64,000 nucleotides of DNA from Heliocybe sulcata (Eukaryota; Basidiomycota; Agaricomycetes; Gloeophyllales; Gloeophyllaceae), in assembly GCA_004369045.1 (NCBI GenBank), contig ML213506.1:994264-1058263 (forward strand), read 5' to 3'. Positions 23,301 to 35,322 of this stretch are shown in pieces. Within the stretch, counting starts at the first letter, position 1; each line of letters opens with the position of its first letter. The position numbers were made by a program, and so were the translations under genes. The notes under the pieces are model-generated. The model did no database searches. It worked only from the letters and a program-made list of their open reading frames with translations, and was not told where the DNA came from.

Positions 23301-23387
23301 GGATGTAACCTGGGAGGCCATTTCCTGCCTGCACAACAAAGGGCCTCGCAGGTCATTACGTCACACATCTCGCCCTGCCTGAGGTGG
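23301..23387 (-). repeat. Right terminal inverted repeat
   Basis: Reverse complement of 21739-21825. The outer end is CCTGAGGTGG, followed by TCAGTT. Confidence 0.9.
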
Positions 23388-23562
23388 TCAGTTCAATAAT
23401 GAAGTTGCTAATAACCGCGAGCTGAGGCTGATGTGTTGCGGATCCTTGCGAGGAAGGTGTATAGTCCGTGAAGATTAAGCGAGGGATAGATGTTGGTATT
23501 ATACATTAGTCCGACCGACCTAAATGTCCTTCCAAAGCCCCGAGACGGAAAGAATGAAAGCA

Positions 23563-25045
23563 TTAGAAGTAGAGCCCGACCCAACCAAGGTTGCTCTTCA
23601 CGACCAAGCGGTCCTCGCCATCCTTGTCGCCCACCCAGCGGTCGCTATTATCCTTACCCATACCACCCTGCACGTTGCGCATAGTGTAAGTCTTGGCCTT
23701 GAGGTCGATCTGACCGTTGAAGCCGGAGTTCTTGTACGTCAGGTACATGTCGCCGTTGCTTTGGGACTTGTGCGTGCTGTGGATCGGGCGGTGGACAGGC
23801 CCGTGTAGGTAGGTGATGTCGGTGCGCCCGTGGCCGGTATACGTGCTGAGCTTTGCGGCGGGCATCTTGGGGAAGTCATCATCGTCGTCGTCCTCGTCCT
23901 CGTCAGCAGGGACGGCTACAGGGTGGACCCGTGCGTTGACGACGCCATCGCCGCGGTCAGAGCGCAGAGTCGTCTTTTCGACGATCGGCACGTCTCCTAC
24001 GAGCCAGCCGGAGAATACTTCTAGTGCATATTCCTTGGCCTGGATCTGCGTATTGGGGAGCAGGAGGTTGTCGCCAGCCGCTGCAGCCATGGAGCGCAGC
24101 GCGACCTTGAGGCTGTCGAGCGACGCGACCTCCGGGACGTCGGCGAACTTGACGTGCGCGGGCGCGCTGGTCTTGATCTCGAGGTCGCGGAGGGACTGGG
24201 GGAGGAACACGGTCATATCGTAGCGCATGCAGGCATGGCGGTGCTCGGGGTGCATGAGCGGGATGATGGGCGACTTGAGCGTGAACGTCCCGCCGTTGTC
24301 GGCGCTGCCGATTTCGACGAAGTCGAAGACGGCTGCGTCGTCGGTGCGGATGCTGATTTCGTATGTGAGGTCCGTCGGGTGGGCGGAGGGGGCAAGCAGG
24401 ATGGTGCCGACGGCGGCGCCGCGGATGTCGAGCGTGTGTTCGTGGTCGAGTGTGAGCGGGAGGGTGTAGGTGAGCTTGGAGGTGGAGTTGTAGAGGATGT
24501 TGGCGGCGGGGGCCATGCAGCCGAGAGAGGTGCTGTACGCTGGCATGTTTTCCAGTCCGGTGGGAGCAGGCTGAGACTTATGTTAGTAAATGAGCGGAAG
24601 AAAAAGACGAGCATTTACAGTCAGGATCCATATAATGAGCCTGCCGATATTCCATAGCGTGAGGAGGCCCGCGACAATGCCAAATGCCTTCCAGAACAAA
24701 CCACAGCTATGGGAAGGTGGTCAGAACCAGCCTGAATGGCCATAACATAATCCGTACCGCGTTCCACAACAGCTGCAGCACCCTGCTGGTCTCTTGCGCT
24801 TGGGCCTAGCAGCTGGTATATCCGTGTCAAGCTGGCCCATATTAGGCGCCGAAACATGGGCAAGCGTATCGTCGAGCGCGATCCTGCCCTCTTCCTGCGA
24901 TAGTTGCTGGTCTGGATATGGGATTTACTGGGGAGCTCTGCGACAAACCACTCTGTTCAAGCTTACAGTCATCCCAATGTTGCTTCAACTTCAATGCTGT
25001 CATGACGCCCCCCACCCAGGTCTTCGCGGCGCCGTCCTTGGGCAT
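23563..25045 (-). CDS. Single-pass membrane protein of unknown function
   Basis: Four exons: 24967-25045, 24758-24911, 24619-24706 and 23563-24570. The splice joins keep frame: HWDD|YQQLSQEEGR, CCGTR|CGLFWKAFG and WILT|PAPTGL. The N-terminal 80 residues are polar and cytosolic-looking, with a basic plus cysteine-rich patch (KRKRPAGCCSCC) before a membrane helix (FGIVAGLLTLWNIGRLIIWIL). The remaining 330 residues look like a beta-rich extracytoplasmic domain with an acidic Asp/Glu run. It resembles DUF7330-type basidiomycete proteins, but that assignment is from memory and uncertain. The CCSCC patch next to the helix could be palmitoylated. Confidence 0.75.
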
Positions 25046-25121
25046 ACCGGATTGCTGTATTGAAAGAAAGTAGAAGGTCGGGTAAAAGAAGGAAAGGCGA
25101 GGGTCCAATGCGCACTGTGAA

Positions 25122-25163
25122 ATGCGTTACTGGCAGATGCGTTACTGGCAGATGCGTTACTGG
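25122..25163 (+). repeat. 15-bp tandem repeat, 2.8 copies
   Basis: The unit ATGCGTTACTGGCAG is repeated at 25122-25136 and 25137-25151 with a partial third copy to 25163. It lies about 80 bp upstream of the start codon of the minus-strand membrane protein gene. Confidence 0.85.
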
Positions 25164-25610
25164 TATACCAGCACAGCATTCTCATACTCATATCGACGGG
25201 TGCCTAGCCACTTCTCGGGCCCAGTGCGTGCGCTAGTACATATTCGAGCGCGCTTCCTTTCCATAGGCGCCCGCGGTAAGTAAAGCCTCTTCGAATCCTG
25301 TCCGTCTGTCCGTCGCGCCAATAGCTGATCCTAGAACCGTTGGGATCTACTTTAGGTGGCATATGTACTATCCGCCTGAACTGCCGCAAAATGACGAATC
25401 TTGAGTAACTAGTTCTAAGGGAGCTCGCGACAGGAAGGAAAGAATTCCAAGCTTTCTTAGGAGGCAACCATCCCTTGCACAAGTTGGGAACTGTGACCTG
25501 GGATATGGGTCTTGGGAAAGGCCAGAGCTTGTCCCGAGGATGTGGTATGGGCCATGAATTCGTTTGTCTTTGCGCCGCGATATTAAAGTCAACATATTTC
25601 TAACTGACAC

Positions 25611-25632
25611 CTGCCAGAATATCTTCTGGCAG
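25611..25632. repeat. Short perfect hairpin
   Basis: CTGCCAGAA and TTCTGGCAG are exact inverted repeats separated by TATC. No gene is close enough to call it a terminator. Confidence 0.6.
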
Positions 25633-26023
25633 TGAATATGCGATTGCCGGCACTCATCAAAAGTACGAGAAAATCAGGAATTATCACGCGGCGCTACTAG
25701 GTGCCCCGGAGGTCCGAGAAACGGGACAGACCCGGGGCATGAAACCGCGCCTGGGCCAACTTGGGCCGGGCCCCACCCATATTCTAGCTTTCCTCCGAGT
25801 CCGTGTGTATTGACAGCAAAGCACAGGAAATGGCCCGTGTCGCATACGTCGCCGCATACGTCGTCGCCTATGTAGCGTTCTCCGTAATTGCTGGCTCTTC
25901 ACAACCTCTCAATGTTCTTCAAAAGGTCGGACACTTGCCATTTTCGTGGCACATTCCTCCTTCCCCTCCTGCGACAGTACAAAACGTCGCCCCCGATAGC
26001 ATTCGACAACTTCGACTTTCGCC

Positions 26024-27533
26024 ATGTTCGAGAAGCTGCCTGATGAAATCGTCCTCCAAATCCTGACCGGACTCTGCATAAGGGATTTATTCAATGCCCA
26101 GGGGGTTCGCTCTATTTCTTCTTACTATCCTCACCCTCTCACTTTTCACCCCGCCCGGCTTAGACATGCGCGCAGACATCTCGCGTGCTGCACGAGCGCG
26201 GGCCCTGGTACGATGCATTGTGCAACGTCCTCGCCTTGCCCCGCTCCGCCGTCACCACAGTACTCAAGGGCGCATCCGTGGAAGAGGTCAGGCACCGCGC
26301 GATGAAGGCCCAGTATGTCAACGAAAACTGGGCTCGTACGCGTGTCCACCCCCGCCACGTCCGGACCTACCGCTGGCGAGGCCTGCGTGACATCCAGATA
26401 CTTCCAGGGGGCGAGTGGCTCGTCTGCGTATCGATGGACGGCACTCTGGAGATGCGAAAAGTCGAGCGCTCCTTGCAAGTCGTGTACTCCCTCCCTCGTG
26501 CCTTGGACGTAGTAGGGCTAACGTCAAGTACAACCACAGTATCGCCTCGAGGTTCTTTCTGGGTATCGTTCCACTGTACCGAAAGGTATGCTCCCTACGG
26601 ACTGTTCATCTAAGATCCCTTACAGACCTGCTGTTCGAGGTTATACGTTTACGAGGTTGTTGTGTCTCCAGAACCCAACCTGCGGTGCATGATAGCGATC
26701 TCGACGTCGGATCTTGGGCGACAGGCGAGGAGTTTTCGCAATGCCGCTATATCCGGGAACATTCTTGCCTTTGACTGCTACTGGGACGGCCGGGATATGC
26801 TCTGTCTCAGATCCATCATCCCAAATAGCGACGGAGTGCAAGAGCAAGCCGCCTTCCTATACGTACGTACCCCAATCAAACAAACTACCAGGAGATATCT
26901 AATGTCCCACAGGACAAGAGCAACTGCACGATACACATCCTCAGCAGCCACATAGTCCTCCTCGCCGATGGGAGCAGCATCCAGGTCCACAAAATTCCCC
27001 GCCTATACCCAGTAAGCGACACCAATGCCTCCCCGGAAGTGGTAGAGAACGAAATCATTTTCAGCCACCAGCTCCAGCTGACGTCCCCGGGCAACATGAG
27101 CGGGAGCCCCGCCGTCTGGGACCACCTCAACGGCGGGCACATCGGACCGATGACCCTGCTCGGCCCCGGCACGCTGCACATCGTCCAGCCCTCCGCTGAC
27201 CTGAAGAACTACGAGCTGAGCACATTCCGAGTGCCTGAGATCATTGCGTCGTATCCCGCGGTCGGCCTGCGGTATGGTCTTTCCGCTCAGATCGAGCCGG
27301 GCCACGGCCTGGTGTTCCGGACGGTGAAGCACCCGGACGTAGTCGAACACGACGACAAGGAACAACGGCCGCCTGTCTCCAGTGACCGTGTCCCTATGGG
27401 ACACTTTGTTGTGGACGAGATCAAACATTTGGCGCCGATTGCCGTTCGGATTGACGAATGGACTGGACGTGCGTGCCTCATCCTCGAGGACGGGCCAGAC
27501 CACAGATCCTTGGCCATCTTGGACATAGTATAG
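26024..27533 (+). CDS. F-box protein
   Basis: Four exons: 26024-26104, 26164-26585, 26640-26862 and 26913-27533. The N-terminal F-box reads LPDEIVLQILTGLCIRDLFN, which would bind Skp1 of an SCF ubiquitin ligase. The rest (about 410 residues) has the pattern of Agaricomycete F-box proteins that carry a degenerate beta-propeller-like region (WRGLRDIQILPGGEWLVCVS, LYVYEVVVSPEP, IVLLADGSSIQVHKIP). The substrate is unknown. The splice joins are consistent with frame, for example CTER|LYVYEVVV. Such genes are highly duplicated in mushrooms. Confidence 0.82.
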
Positions 27534-27767
27534 CACTGCCTAATTGTCACATTGGTGACCGCGGCATCTTGATCTTCCCTCCCTCGGAATTTGGACCTTA
27601 GGGCACCAAGCCCTTTAAAATACTGGCGCCTCTGCGCTCGCATTACTCGGTGAGACTGGGATTGGAGAACGAGGAAACATTGGAAGGTCACTCATTATTG
27701 GAGATAGGGCTACGGGTGTATAGTAGTAATGTACAATAAGCCAAACAATTTATAGTCTGTTCGTCCG

Positions 27768-29582
27768 TCACTCGCCCTTGGTCCATTCACCAAACTCCTC
27801 GTCACCAGCATCACGAGCCAGAGTAGCATCCGAGGACGTCGAGCGTCTGTGAGCCAGTTCCTCCGTCCGGTGCTCTTCACCATGCTCCTGATCCGCGTTC
27901 ATGAGACCAGTCTCCTCGTCACTGACGCGGCTCCCAGAAGGCAATGGCCGTGAAGGCGGCGCGTGTTCGTGCTCCTGCTCGTCTTCCTCGTCGCTCGCAT
28001 CCCCCACTTGCCACACGATCTCTTGGTTTCCGGCCTCACCGTCGGGCCTGAGCCCTTCCTCCTCTTCTTCGTCGCCTTTGGCTTTCTTGGTCTTTTTCCG
28101 TGAAGAAGGGATAGAGGAAAGCCTCGTCGCTCCTGCGTGTCCCTTGGGCTCCGGCTTCTTGTACGTGAGGAGCACAACACCAGAGATGAGAATGAGGATG
28201 GAGACGAAGATGAGGAAGAGCGTCCACGACTGGTAGGCGTCGACTTCGTCATTGAAGATCAACGAATCGAGGAAGCTATGGCACAACATCAGCGATTAAC
28301 TCCTGACAACGACTGTGGCGACGAACCCAGTTGCTGTGTAGACACCGTAGAATACTGGAACAACGAGAGTGGAATCGTAAGCCTTCAAGCCTTTATTCAG
28401 GCATATGATTTGGAATACGGCTGTTGCAGCCAAGAGAATGAAGGTGAAGATGGACGAGGCGTGTCCGAACTGATTCCCGGGATTTTCATGCGACAAGCTT
28501 CCAGAGATGAGTTTGACTCTGCACAAAGAGGGTAAGTGATAGACGCAGTGAGCCTCCCATGCAAGACTTACGAGGCTTTCGCGAATACCAGAGTGCCTCC
28601 CGCGAGGCCGCCACCACAGCATGCCCATCCAATGCCTAGAGTCCAAGCAATCTGCTTATCGTCTTGGGCAGCAGTCCAGAGCTCCAGTTTCTCTCCAATC
28701 CACATCAAAACCTTCGACCATGCGACTTTGGCCTTTGCCACAAACCCGATGCCAGGAGGAATGCTGCGCCGTCCGCTCATGCCGGCGAAAGGCTCGGCGC
28801 TGAGGTCCGATCTCGAACTGAGGACGGCGTCTAGCTGAGATGTAAAGATGAAAAGGAATATGAGGGCAAATGCCATGAGGAAGAAGAAGCCGAGCCATCC
28901 ACTCCGAGTCCATAAGTACGTGAGGCGGGTTACGTCCGTCTCCGAGGCAAGCCCGCTATTAATGGAGCCAAAGGCGACAATCCCAATGACTCCAAGGATT
29001 ACTATTACCGTGCCCTACGTCGCAAGGTGAGCGGTCAATTTCGCAGCATAGGACGGATGGCTCACGTATATGTCATTACTCATTACGGGAGTGCCTACGA
29101 GAAATCTTGCAAACAAGAAGTTAAATATGAGGGATGTAGATCCAAGTGGGGCCACATATTCTGTAATCTTGTTAGCCGCTTCTTTCGGTCAGATAGCGCA
29201 AGGAGCATTCACCCGCTCGCATGTATTCAAGCGCTAGCGTGCTGCCGATTAATTGGGACAGACTAGTTTGAAGGGTTATCAGCCAGAGTTTAGAATACTA
29301 ATGGCAGTACACACATATAAAGCACCATTCCCAGGAGCCATAACGGTCTCAGCCAGTCCTTTCTGCGTGAGGCTTTGGGGATAGCACTGGTGCGAACCTG
29401 TAACCAACGGTAAGACGCGACCGGTACACCTCGTGCAGGGTACGTACGTGGTCCAGTTTCGTCAAGTTCAATCCAGCAGCATTCAGAATAGATGCAAGCA
29501 ATATAATGGAAAGGCCAATGACAAACGCGACCACAGGGCTCGCGTGCCGCGCTGGAATATTGTCGTGATCCTCCTCCGACAT
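27768..29582 (-). CDS. NIPA-type magnesium transporter (DUF803)
   Basis: At least six exons from the start Met at 29582 (MSEEDHDN) to the stop at 27768; the first intron is 29398-29447. Multiple membrane helices are evident, with family blocks LALEYMRAEYVAPLGSTS, FLVGTPVM, GTVIVILGVIGIVAFGSIN, WACCGGGLAGGTLVFAKAS and KAYDSTLVVPVFYGVYTATG. NIPA/NPAL proteins carry Mg2+ and related divalent cations across plasma or endosomal membranes. The C-terminal 130 residues are cytosolic, acidic and Ser-rich. The gene is divergent from the TCP11-like gene with 248 bp between the start codons. Confidence 0.9.
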
Positions 29583-29830
29583 CGTGTCTGCCAGTCTCGA
29601 AGTACTTGTGGTCGCAGAAATGTCTCTGGAAGAAGTGGGTATACTGCGCGAGGAGCGTAGAGTGCTCCTGCACGTCGTGCAAGATAAATCAGAGAATCCT
29701 ACAGGGTCGCGGTTCGCATCAAAAGCGTCGTCCCAGCCACTGCCTCTCGTGCGGAGTTGGCCGTCGCTGCATATCGTACGTGTGCTGTCAGCGTCCTTTC
29801 ACTCAACCCTTGCCGAGCTCGACGCCGGGG

Positions 29831-31758
29831 ATGGATGCGATCATAGCTAAGTTGACGGCTATTGCAGAAGAAAGCTCATCGGAGACTCTAAGAAACGTTA
29901 TCAGCCGTCTACAGGCCGACCCGGAAGTGTCATGGGATGCTTTAGTTGCAGATTTCAATGCGCTGCAAGCCGAAGGCCTATTGCAGAAGTCAGAAGAAAA
30001 TGACAAACTGTTGCAAGATTTGCGTGCGTATTTGACGGAGAAGACCTCGCATAGTCAGAAGACATATGGTAGTGACATATCTATAGTCCAAGTCCCTGAC
30101 GAGCAAACTCGAACTCTGCCTCGTATGCATATCTCCGCCCTCCCTCCCGAGCTCTTGGACGCAATCAACCAGGTTTTCTATCTACGTGTCCTTGCGAACG
30201 AGCCAGAACGCGTCCTTCCACCAGGAAAGTCGCTGTTGTCCATGGTAGCTCGTCCCCATGCTCAGACCGAACATCGGACCGACGGAGTACCCAGCTTGAG
30301 AGCCAAAGTCGAAGATATTGCGAAGAGAGCTTTCTGGGACGAGGTGCGCTTCATGCAGAGTCGCCCGATAGCAGCCTCGCTAAAGTGCCTCCTCAGGCCC
30401 TAGAGGCTCTGTCTAACCAAGCCGCCTCATCTCAAGTCCACCGAATTCAAGCTCTATACAAGGATCTTCACGAAGCCTTGAAGTTTCTTCTCCCTCCGAA
30501 ACATCCTGTCTTGCTCAGGCTTGGAGCGCCGCTGTCCCCGACATCGTCCCCGCTACTCTCTGCAATCACTCACTTGCGAGAGGTCGTGACGGCCCTTCGT
30601 GAACGCTGCGCTCCGGCTCGGGACACTGACATTAATGCGCTTCTTCTCCGCCTGGATGACGCTAATTCAACACTACCCCACACGGAGGTTGCGAGGATAG
30701 TGGTCGATGCAGTCAGATCCATCCTGAGCTTTGCAGATGTTATGAAAGATGATCTCGGTCAGTTCGTGCTGGGGACGATGAGCGAGAAACAGTTAAGGTC
30801 CGCCATTGCCCAGGAAGCAAAGCTGCGGGAGCGGCAACTGGTAGTGGAACTATGGGGCGACCAATGTACCCAGGATCGTTGGACACAATGGATGGCTCAG
30901 CTTCATGGCACGTATACGAGCGTCGATGCCGTCCCTGGCCGTCGGCGATGGATCCTCCGATTTGTAGAGGCCATGGGGTCGATCGTAGCGGTGTCCTGCC
31001 CAGACATACCTGCTGCTCCGCCTGCTTCCCAGGATGGTGCCACCGCGACCGACCAAGACCGCAATGAACTACCCCCGCCTCTCTTCTTCTCCGGTCCATC
31101 TTTACTCGAAATACAAAATTTTCTACAAGCGCTCGTTATAGCAGCGACGCTTCGATCACTGACTCGCCTACCATCCTCGCCACCGAATCCGTTAGATGCA
31201 CGACCTTCCGGGAACGTTTCTTTCATGGAACGGGTATGGACCTTGTTGAAAGCAGAGATACATGGAGAACCCGGATCAGGAGACACTAAGCTAATCAACC
31301 TCGAGGATGAGGTTATCCGGGCGCGGAAATCAACTGGCGATACTTTGGAGGCGGCTGAGGAGGAGAAGTTGCGTGCGGCGGTGTCGCGGACATTGCAGAT
31401 CCATGATCCAGTCTATCTCCTTTTACAGAAACGGCTGTTGAGCGCGGTGTCTACCAGGCTGCTGCAAACATCTGCAGTTCCGCGACCTTTGGTTCCAGCA
31501 CATCTGCAAAGCGGACGAGAGAGACCTGGGAAGAGACCACGGCTGGCCATTGACGACGAACCGGAGGAACGCGAGAGGACGCCGGACGCGGATATTGTTG
31601 TCAAAGGATTTGAGGATCCCGTTCTCGTAGGCGCGATAAGCGACGTAGTCCGTCGGCTCCGGTCCATCGTGGAATGGACAAAGGATGTCTGGTCAGATTT
31701 GGTAGAGAGGGAACCGTCAATGGACAGACAGACGCATACACACGAAGACGGGACATAA
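29831..31758 (+). CDS. TCP11-like protein, with an apparent 2-nt frameshift
   Basis: The first frame runs MDAIIAKLTAIAEESS... to RAFWDE at 30343, and a second frame from about 30346 (ALHAESPDSSLAKVPP) continues to the stop at 31758. Together they give the TCP11 family pattern: FWDE near the start, then KFLLPPKHPVLLRL and ERCAPARDTDI. TCP11/Sok1-type proteins affect cAMP-linked growth control in fungi. The two frames are offset by two bases at GAGGTGCGCTT; removing GT at 30344-30345 would join them. No intron of plausible length (at least about 40 nt) fits without losing the FWDE motif. Either the assembly has an error or the allele is broken. Confidence 0.75.
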
Positions 31759-31807
31759 ATGATTCTTATTCCACGCATTCTATCGCATCGAGGACAGAGT
31801 TGTGCAA

Positions 31808-33458
31808 TTACTTGCCGCAGCCCGGACAGCAATGAACAACATCATGGATAAACACGTCGCACTCCGTGCAGAAGTCATGCTGGCAGTCTGGGCAGCGGTA
31901 CCGACCTATCGGACTCATGCCCTCAGCGGTAGCGGTAGAGCTAGCCAGCGGAGCATCTGGGAAGGACCGGGCGCAGGCGTGGCAGGATTTTGCGAAGGCA
32001 GAGCCTTCTTCAAGCGTAGTACTGCGTACGTTAATAATAGGTAGACGATGTATCAGGTAGACTTACACGGCTTGGTACGGTTTGACGGGGAACAGGTGAT
32101 GATAGCTTCGAGCAAGATGCGGCGAGCTGACGATCATCAGTCCGCAGATGTCACAATCCGTAGGCACATCGCAGACTTTCGCAGAACATCTTGGACAAAG
32201 GAAGCCTTCACTCTTGAGTTCAGAATGACAGACACAGAGCGCGGGCGGCGAGGTATCTGGTAGGCGGACTGGAAAGCCCATCATCATCAGGTCAGCGTCG
32301 GGTTTGTTCGCGCCTGCGCCTGCGGCGCGAGATAGCGCGCGTTGCGCTGGTGGTGGGATGAGTTCAAATAGGAGATCCTTGAAGTGACCTTCGTTCATGG
32401 CGACGCCGAATTGACCTACCTTGCGGGTATGTCTGTGAGGTGGTGAATACTGCCAAGCATGAAAGGAAGCTACCCACCGCCGGTCTTGTCGCAAAATTCT
32501 CTACAAACCTTCATTTCCGCTGCCAGGGCTACTACTGAGACGCGTATCCTATCTTGGACACATCTCTCCAGGGTCTCGAGGATATTGCCGGGATCGACTG
32601 TTGTTAGAGACCCGAATATGATTAAGATCTCTCGAGATGAGTGCGTCGGTAGATGGCTGCGGTCGTTCTTGAAGCTGCAATGTCGATAATAGACATGCAG
32701 ACGTACCCCATACTGCCCCGCGCCATCTCTATCGCATTTTGTAGACTCGGTTCACCAGCAGGCTCCAACCTGTGCCTCTCAGAGATTGCTTTTAGCACGT
32801 CTTGAGGGTTCCCTACAACCCTGTTCTTCAGAACGTTTCAGTGTGCTGCCCTCGGTTATTCCTCACCAGACATCTCACTCAGTCGTTCACCCAACCCCGC
32901 ACGCATGCCTACAAGTCCGATTTGACCCAGCGGATTCTGATCAAACCACTCTACAATGAATTCTCGAGCATACTCAAGGGACAGATCAAATCTTGTTGGC
33001 CGCATATCGCGGTCCAGCATAGACAAGGAAAGGTCCAGAATGATAATGAGGTGACGGATGATGGTCCGACGTATTGCATCAGCTGGAGCAAGTAGCCTGC
33101 CATAAAGTCCATTTACTGTCTTTGCAAGTCGTACTGGAGATACGTACCTCCTACGTCGATTCCGCGCTAGCAAATCCGCCACTGCTGTTGTGAGACTGCC
33201 CGCTTCATCCTCTTGTACTGTGTCCCAAGATCTCGTGTAAGACGCTTCCCAAGCGTAAGGTTGCTAATATCTCCTATGAGCACGAGCGAACGCGCTGTCG
33301 GAAGGACGGACCTCGCTCGATTTTCCCTTTCCTTTGTCCTTCTTGCTTCTGTCTATTGCTTTTCCCTTCCCCTTCTTACTGCGGTTGCCCGAGTCTTCCA
33401 AGATGTCGATATCGGAATCAGACTCGTCCGCATAGTCATCAGCTTGTCTGGGAGGCAT
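31808..33458 (-). CDS. SSL1: TFIIH subunit p44 / Ssl1
   Basis: Multi-exon. The N-terminal exon is Lys/Ser-rich ([16 protein letters not shown]). After a GTCCGT-donor intron the conserved block [20 protein letters not shown] begins. The vWA domain follows ([10 protein letters not shown], then LVGM), then [12 protein letters not shown] and [15 protein letters not shown]. The C-terminal part has zinc-binding clusters CPRC...CDIC and the RING-like [18 protein letters not shown] ending CPGCGK*. Ssl1 is a structural subunit of core TFIIH that activates the XPD/Rad3 helicase in nucleotide excision repair and transcription initiation. It is single-copy and essential in yeast. It is divergent from the next gene with a 152-bp shared promoter region. 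Confidence 0.95.
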
Positions 33459-33610
33459 AGGATACGCTTTCCAGATTTTTTAAAGAGTGAAAGATGTTCG
33501 GGTTGTGGCAAAAGCAATTATGGATGAGATGCAGCTCGGCACTTTGCGTGGCAACCCTCTATCTGATTCTATAACTGTCACCGCAGCCGCCTGGCTCTCC
33601 TTCGCCGACA

Positions 33611-35011
33611 ATGTATCTGCTGCCCACCACGCTCCTTTTATTCACCTGGTACAGCGCCGCCGTCAACGCAGGCAGCGCGAAGAAGGGCGAAGGCTGCAGC
33701 TTGTCCGACAACCGTCTCCAAGTCGGCACCTACCAGTTCTACACCGACTGCGATGCCGTTACGTACTGCTCAAACGCCGGGACATGTGAGCTCAAGGGGT
33801 GCCGTAGGGACGAGTTCCCCTATGGGTACGCGCAGGACAGCAACAGCATCCCGGACCTGTGTCCCAGCGGCCAGTTTTGCCCTGATGAAGAGGATGCTTG
33901 CCAAGACATCTTACCAGTGGGCAGTCCATGCCAATTGAACCGCGATGGTAAATGCACGTTATCTTGCAGCAAATGCTCTTGTCATTGAGCCGTGTTGGTT
34001 AGATCAATGCGAGGGTCCTCCCAACTTTGTCGATCTCCGAGACGAGAGCGGACGCGGTCTCAACCATAACGGCTCCGTCTGTCTGAACAACGTCTGCATG
34101 TAGGCCCCGTACTTTTCCAGTAACTCGTCGAAAATAATGCCAGCACGTTAGGTGGGCGAATGTGACGGTCGGGCAGACGTGTGTCGTAGAGAACACTGCG
34201 TACATCGCATATGCCGCTGGTGGGCAAGAATACCTCGACATCGTCTCCCGGTAAGCCAACTTCAGACTCATCGTCTTCACTTGGCTAATGCCATGCTCAG
34301 GGGCAACTGCCTGGTTGGTCTCTACTGCGACTCCCAGCAGCTGGTCTGCATGCAAACGAAGAAGTTGAACGAAGGGTGCAGCGCTGACAAGGAGTAAGCT
34401 TCCGAAAAACGGCTTCATTTGCGTACTGCTAAGCAATCCAGCGTAGATGTGATACATACAACTGCTTGGCCTCTGGAGTATGCGGGCGGGACGCAAGTGA
34501 GCCGCATCACTACGGTGTGTGGGTGTACATTGTCGTCGGTATTTGTATCTTCGGAGGTAAGGAAATTACGCCTGGTACCACTGAGTCAAATCTGAATGTC
34601 TATGTCCGTAGGCATGATCGGCACCCTTGTCGGGTTGTTCTTCATGCATCGTAAGCAGCGCGATATCGAGCGAGAGAAGCGCGTGCAGTACTGGCACGAG
34701 CAGGTATGTGCCGATAGTTCTTGTCTTGGACCTGGGCTTTACTTGGTTCATAGAACGCCTTCCGTCAAAACATTCTGCAATTGCAAGAGACGACTCGCAA
34801 CTCGATGCTCTCCATGCCTACGCCCGGGAACGAGAGCCCCCGGAGCACGATCTACAGCAGAGACGGTAACTCTGAGGACTCCCAGCTTCCGATGCTGCAC
34901 GCCGTGAACAAGTCCAGCAACCTCCGCCACGGCTATTCTGACGACGGGTTTGCGGATGATGATGACGAGGGAATCAACATGCACCCTAGGCAGACGGACA
35001 ACCGGTTTTAG
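33611..35011 (+). CDS. Cysteine-rich single-pass membrane protein
   Basis: About seven exons. The N-terminus is a clear signal peptide (MYLLPTTLLLFTWYSAAVNA). The ectodomain has many cysteines (YTDCDAVTYCSNAGTCELKGC, CPSGQFCPDEEDACQD, GNCLVGLYCDSQQLVC, YNCLASGVCG). A transmembrane helix (VWVYIVVGICIFGG|MIGTLVGLFF) spans an intron, followed by a basic stop-transfer (MHRKQRDIEREKR) and an acidic cytoplasmic tail ending DNRF* at 35011. This architecture is common in basidiomycetes; the ligand and role are unknown. The adjacent disordered gene (35323-36405) shares orientation. Confidence 0.8.
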
Positions 35012-35322
35012 ATCTGATTTTGTGTTGTGGACAGTCTTGATCTGTTGCGCAACTTGATGGATACCAACATACTTTACCCAGTTCCGCAATACCTATCTTG
35101 TACTCATGCAATACTCCTAGCTATTACACTAATATTCTGGCTATGGTTCCCAGTAGTCCTGCGGGCAGTGAGAGCGCAGAACAGGGGTATTGCGTAGTTG
35201 GCTAAATTTGGACGTCGTTGGCAGGTCTCGCGCAGTGAAGCTTCTGCTGTATTCATATTGCACTTGCCCGTTCCCTCGTTTATGACCGCGCCGCACTGGC
35301 AGTAACGTCCTGACCGGGCTAC
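35012..35322. other. Intergenic, promoter of the next gene
   Basis: 311 bp with no coding signal. Confidence 0.5.

Larger units (their letters stand above)
21739..23387. mobile_element. Non-autonomous inverted-repeat transposable element, 1649 bp
   Basis: The ends are perfect 87-bp inverted repeats (21739-21825 and 23301-23387), starting CCACCTCAGGCAGGGCGAG on each side. Weaker similarity continues inward for about 30 bp (GAAGAT...CCTATAAA-like on both sides). The element is flanked by a 6-bp direct repeat, TCAGTT at 21733-21738 and 23388-23393, fitting a target-site duplication. No transposase frame is seen in the interior. The near-identical ends imply a recent insertion. The superfamily is not assigned. 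Confidence 0.85.
25046..26023. other. Intergenic, with small repeats and a hairpin
   Basis: No supported gene. It contains a 15-bp direct repeat (25122-25163) and a perfect 9-bp-arm hairpin (25611-25632). A minus-strand 92-codon ORF at 25204-25482 has no recognisable motif. Confidence 0.5.

Noticed and set aside
24154-24657. 167-codon plus-strand ORF rich in Gly, Glu and Val
   Set aside because: Antisense to the membrane-protein exon, arising from its GC-rich codon bias.
25204-25482. 92-codon minus-strand ORF
   Set aside because: No motif, no convincing neighbours for splicing, and composition like the flanking non-coding DNA.
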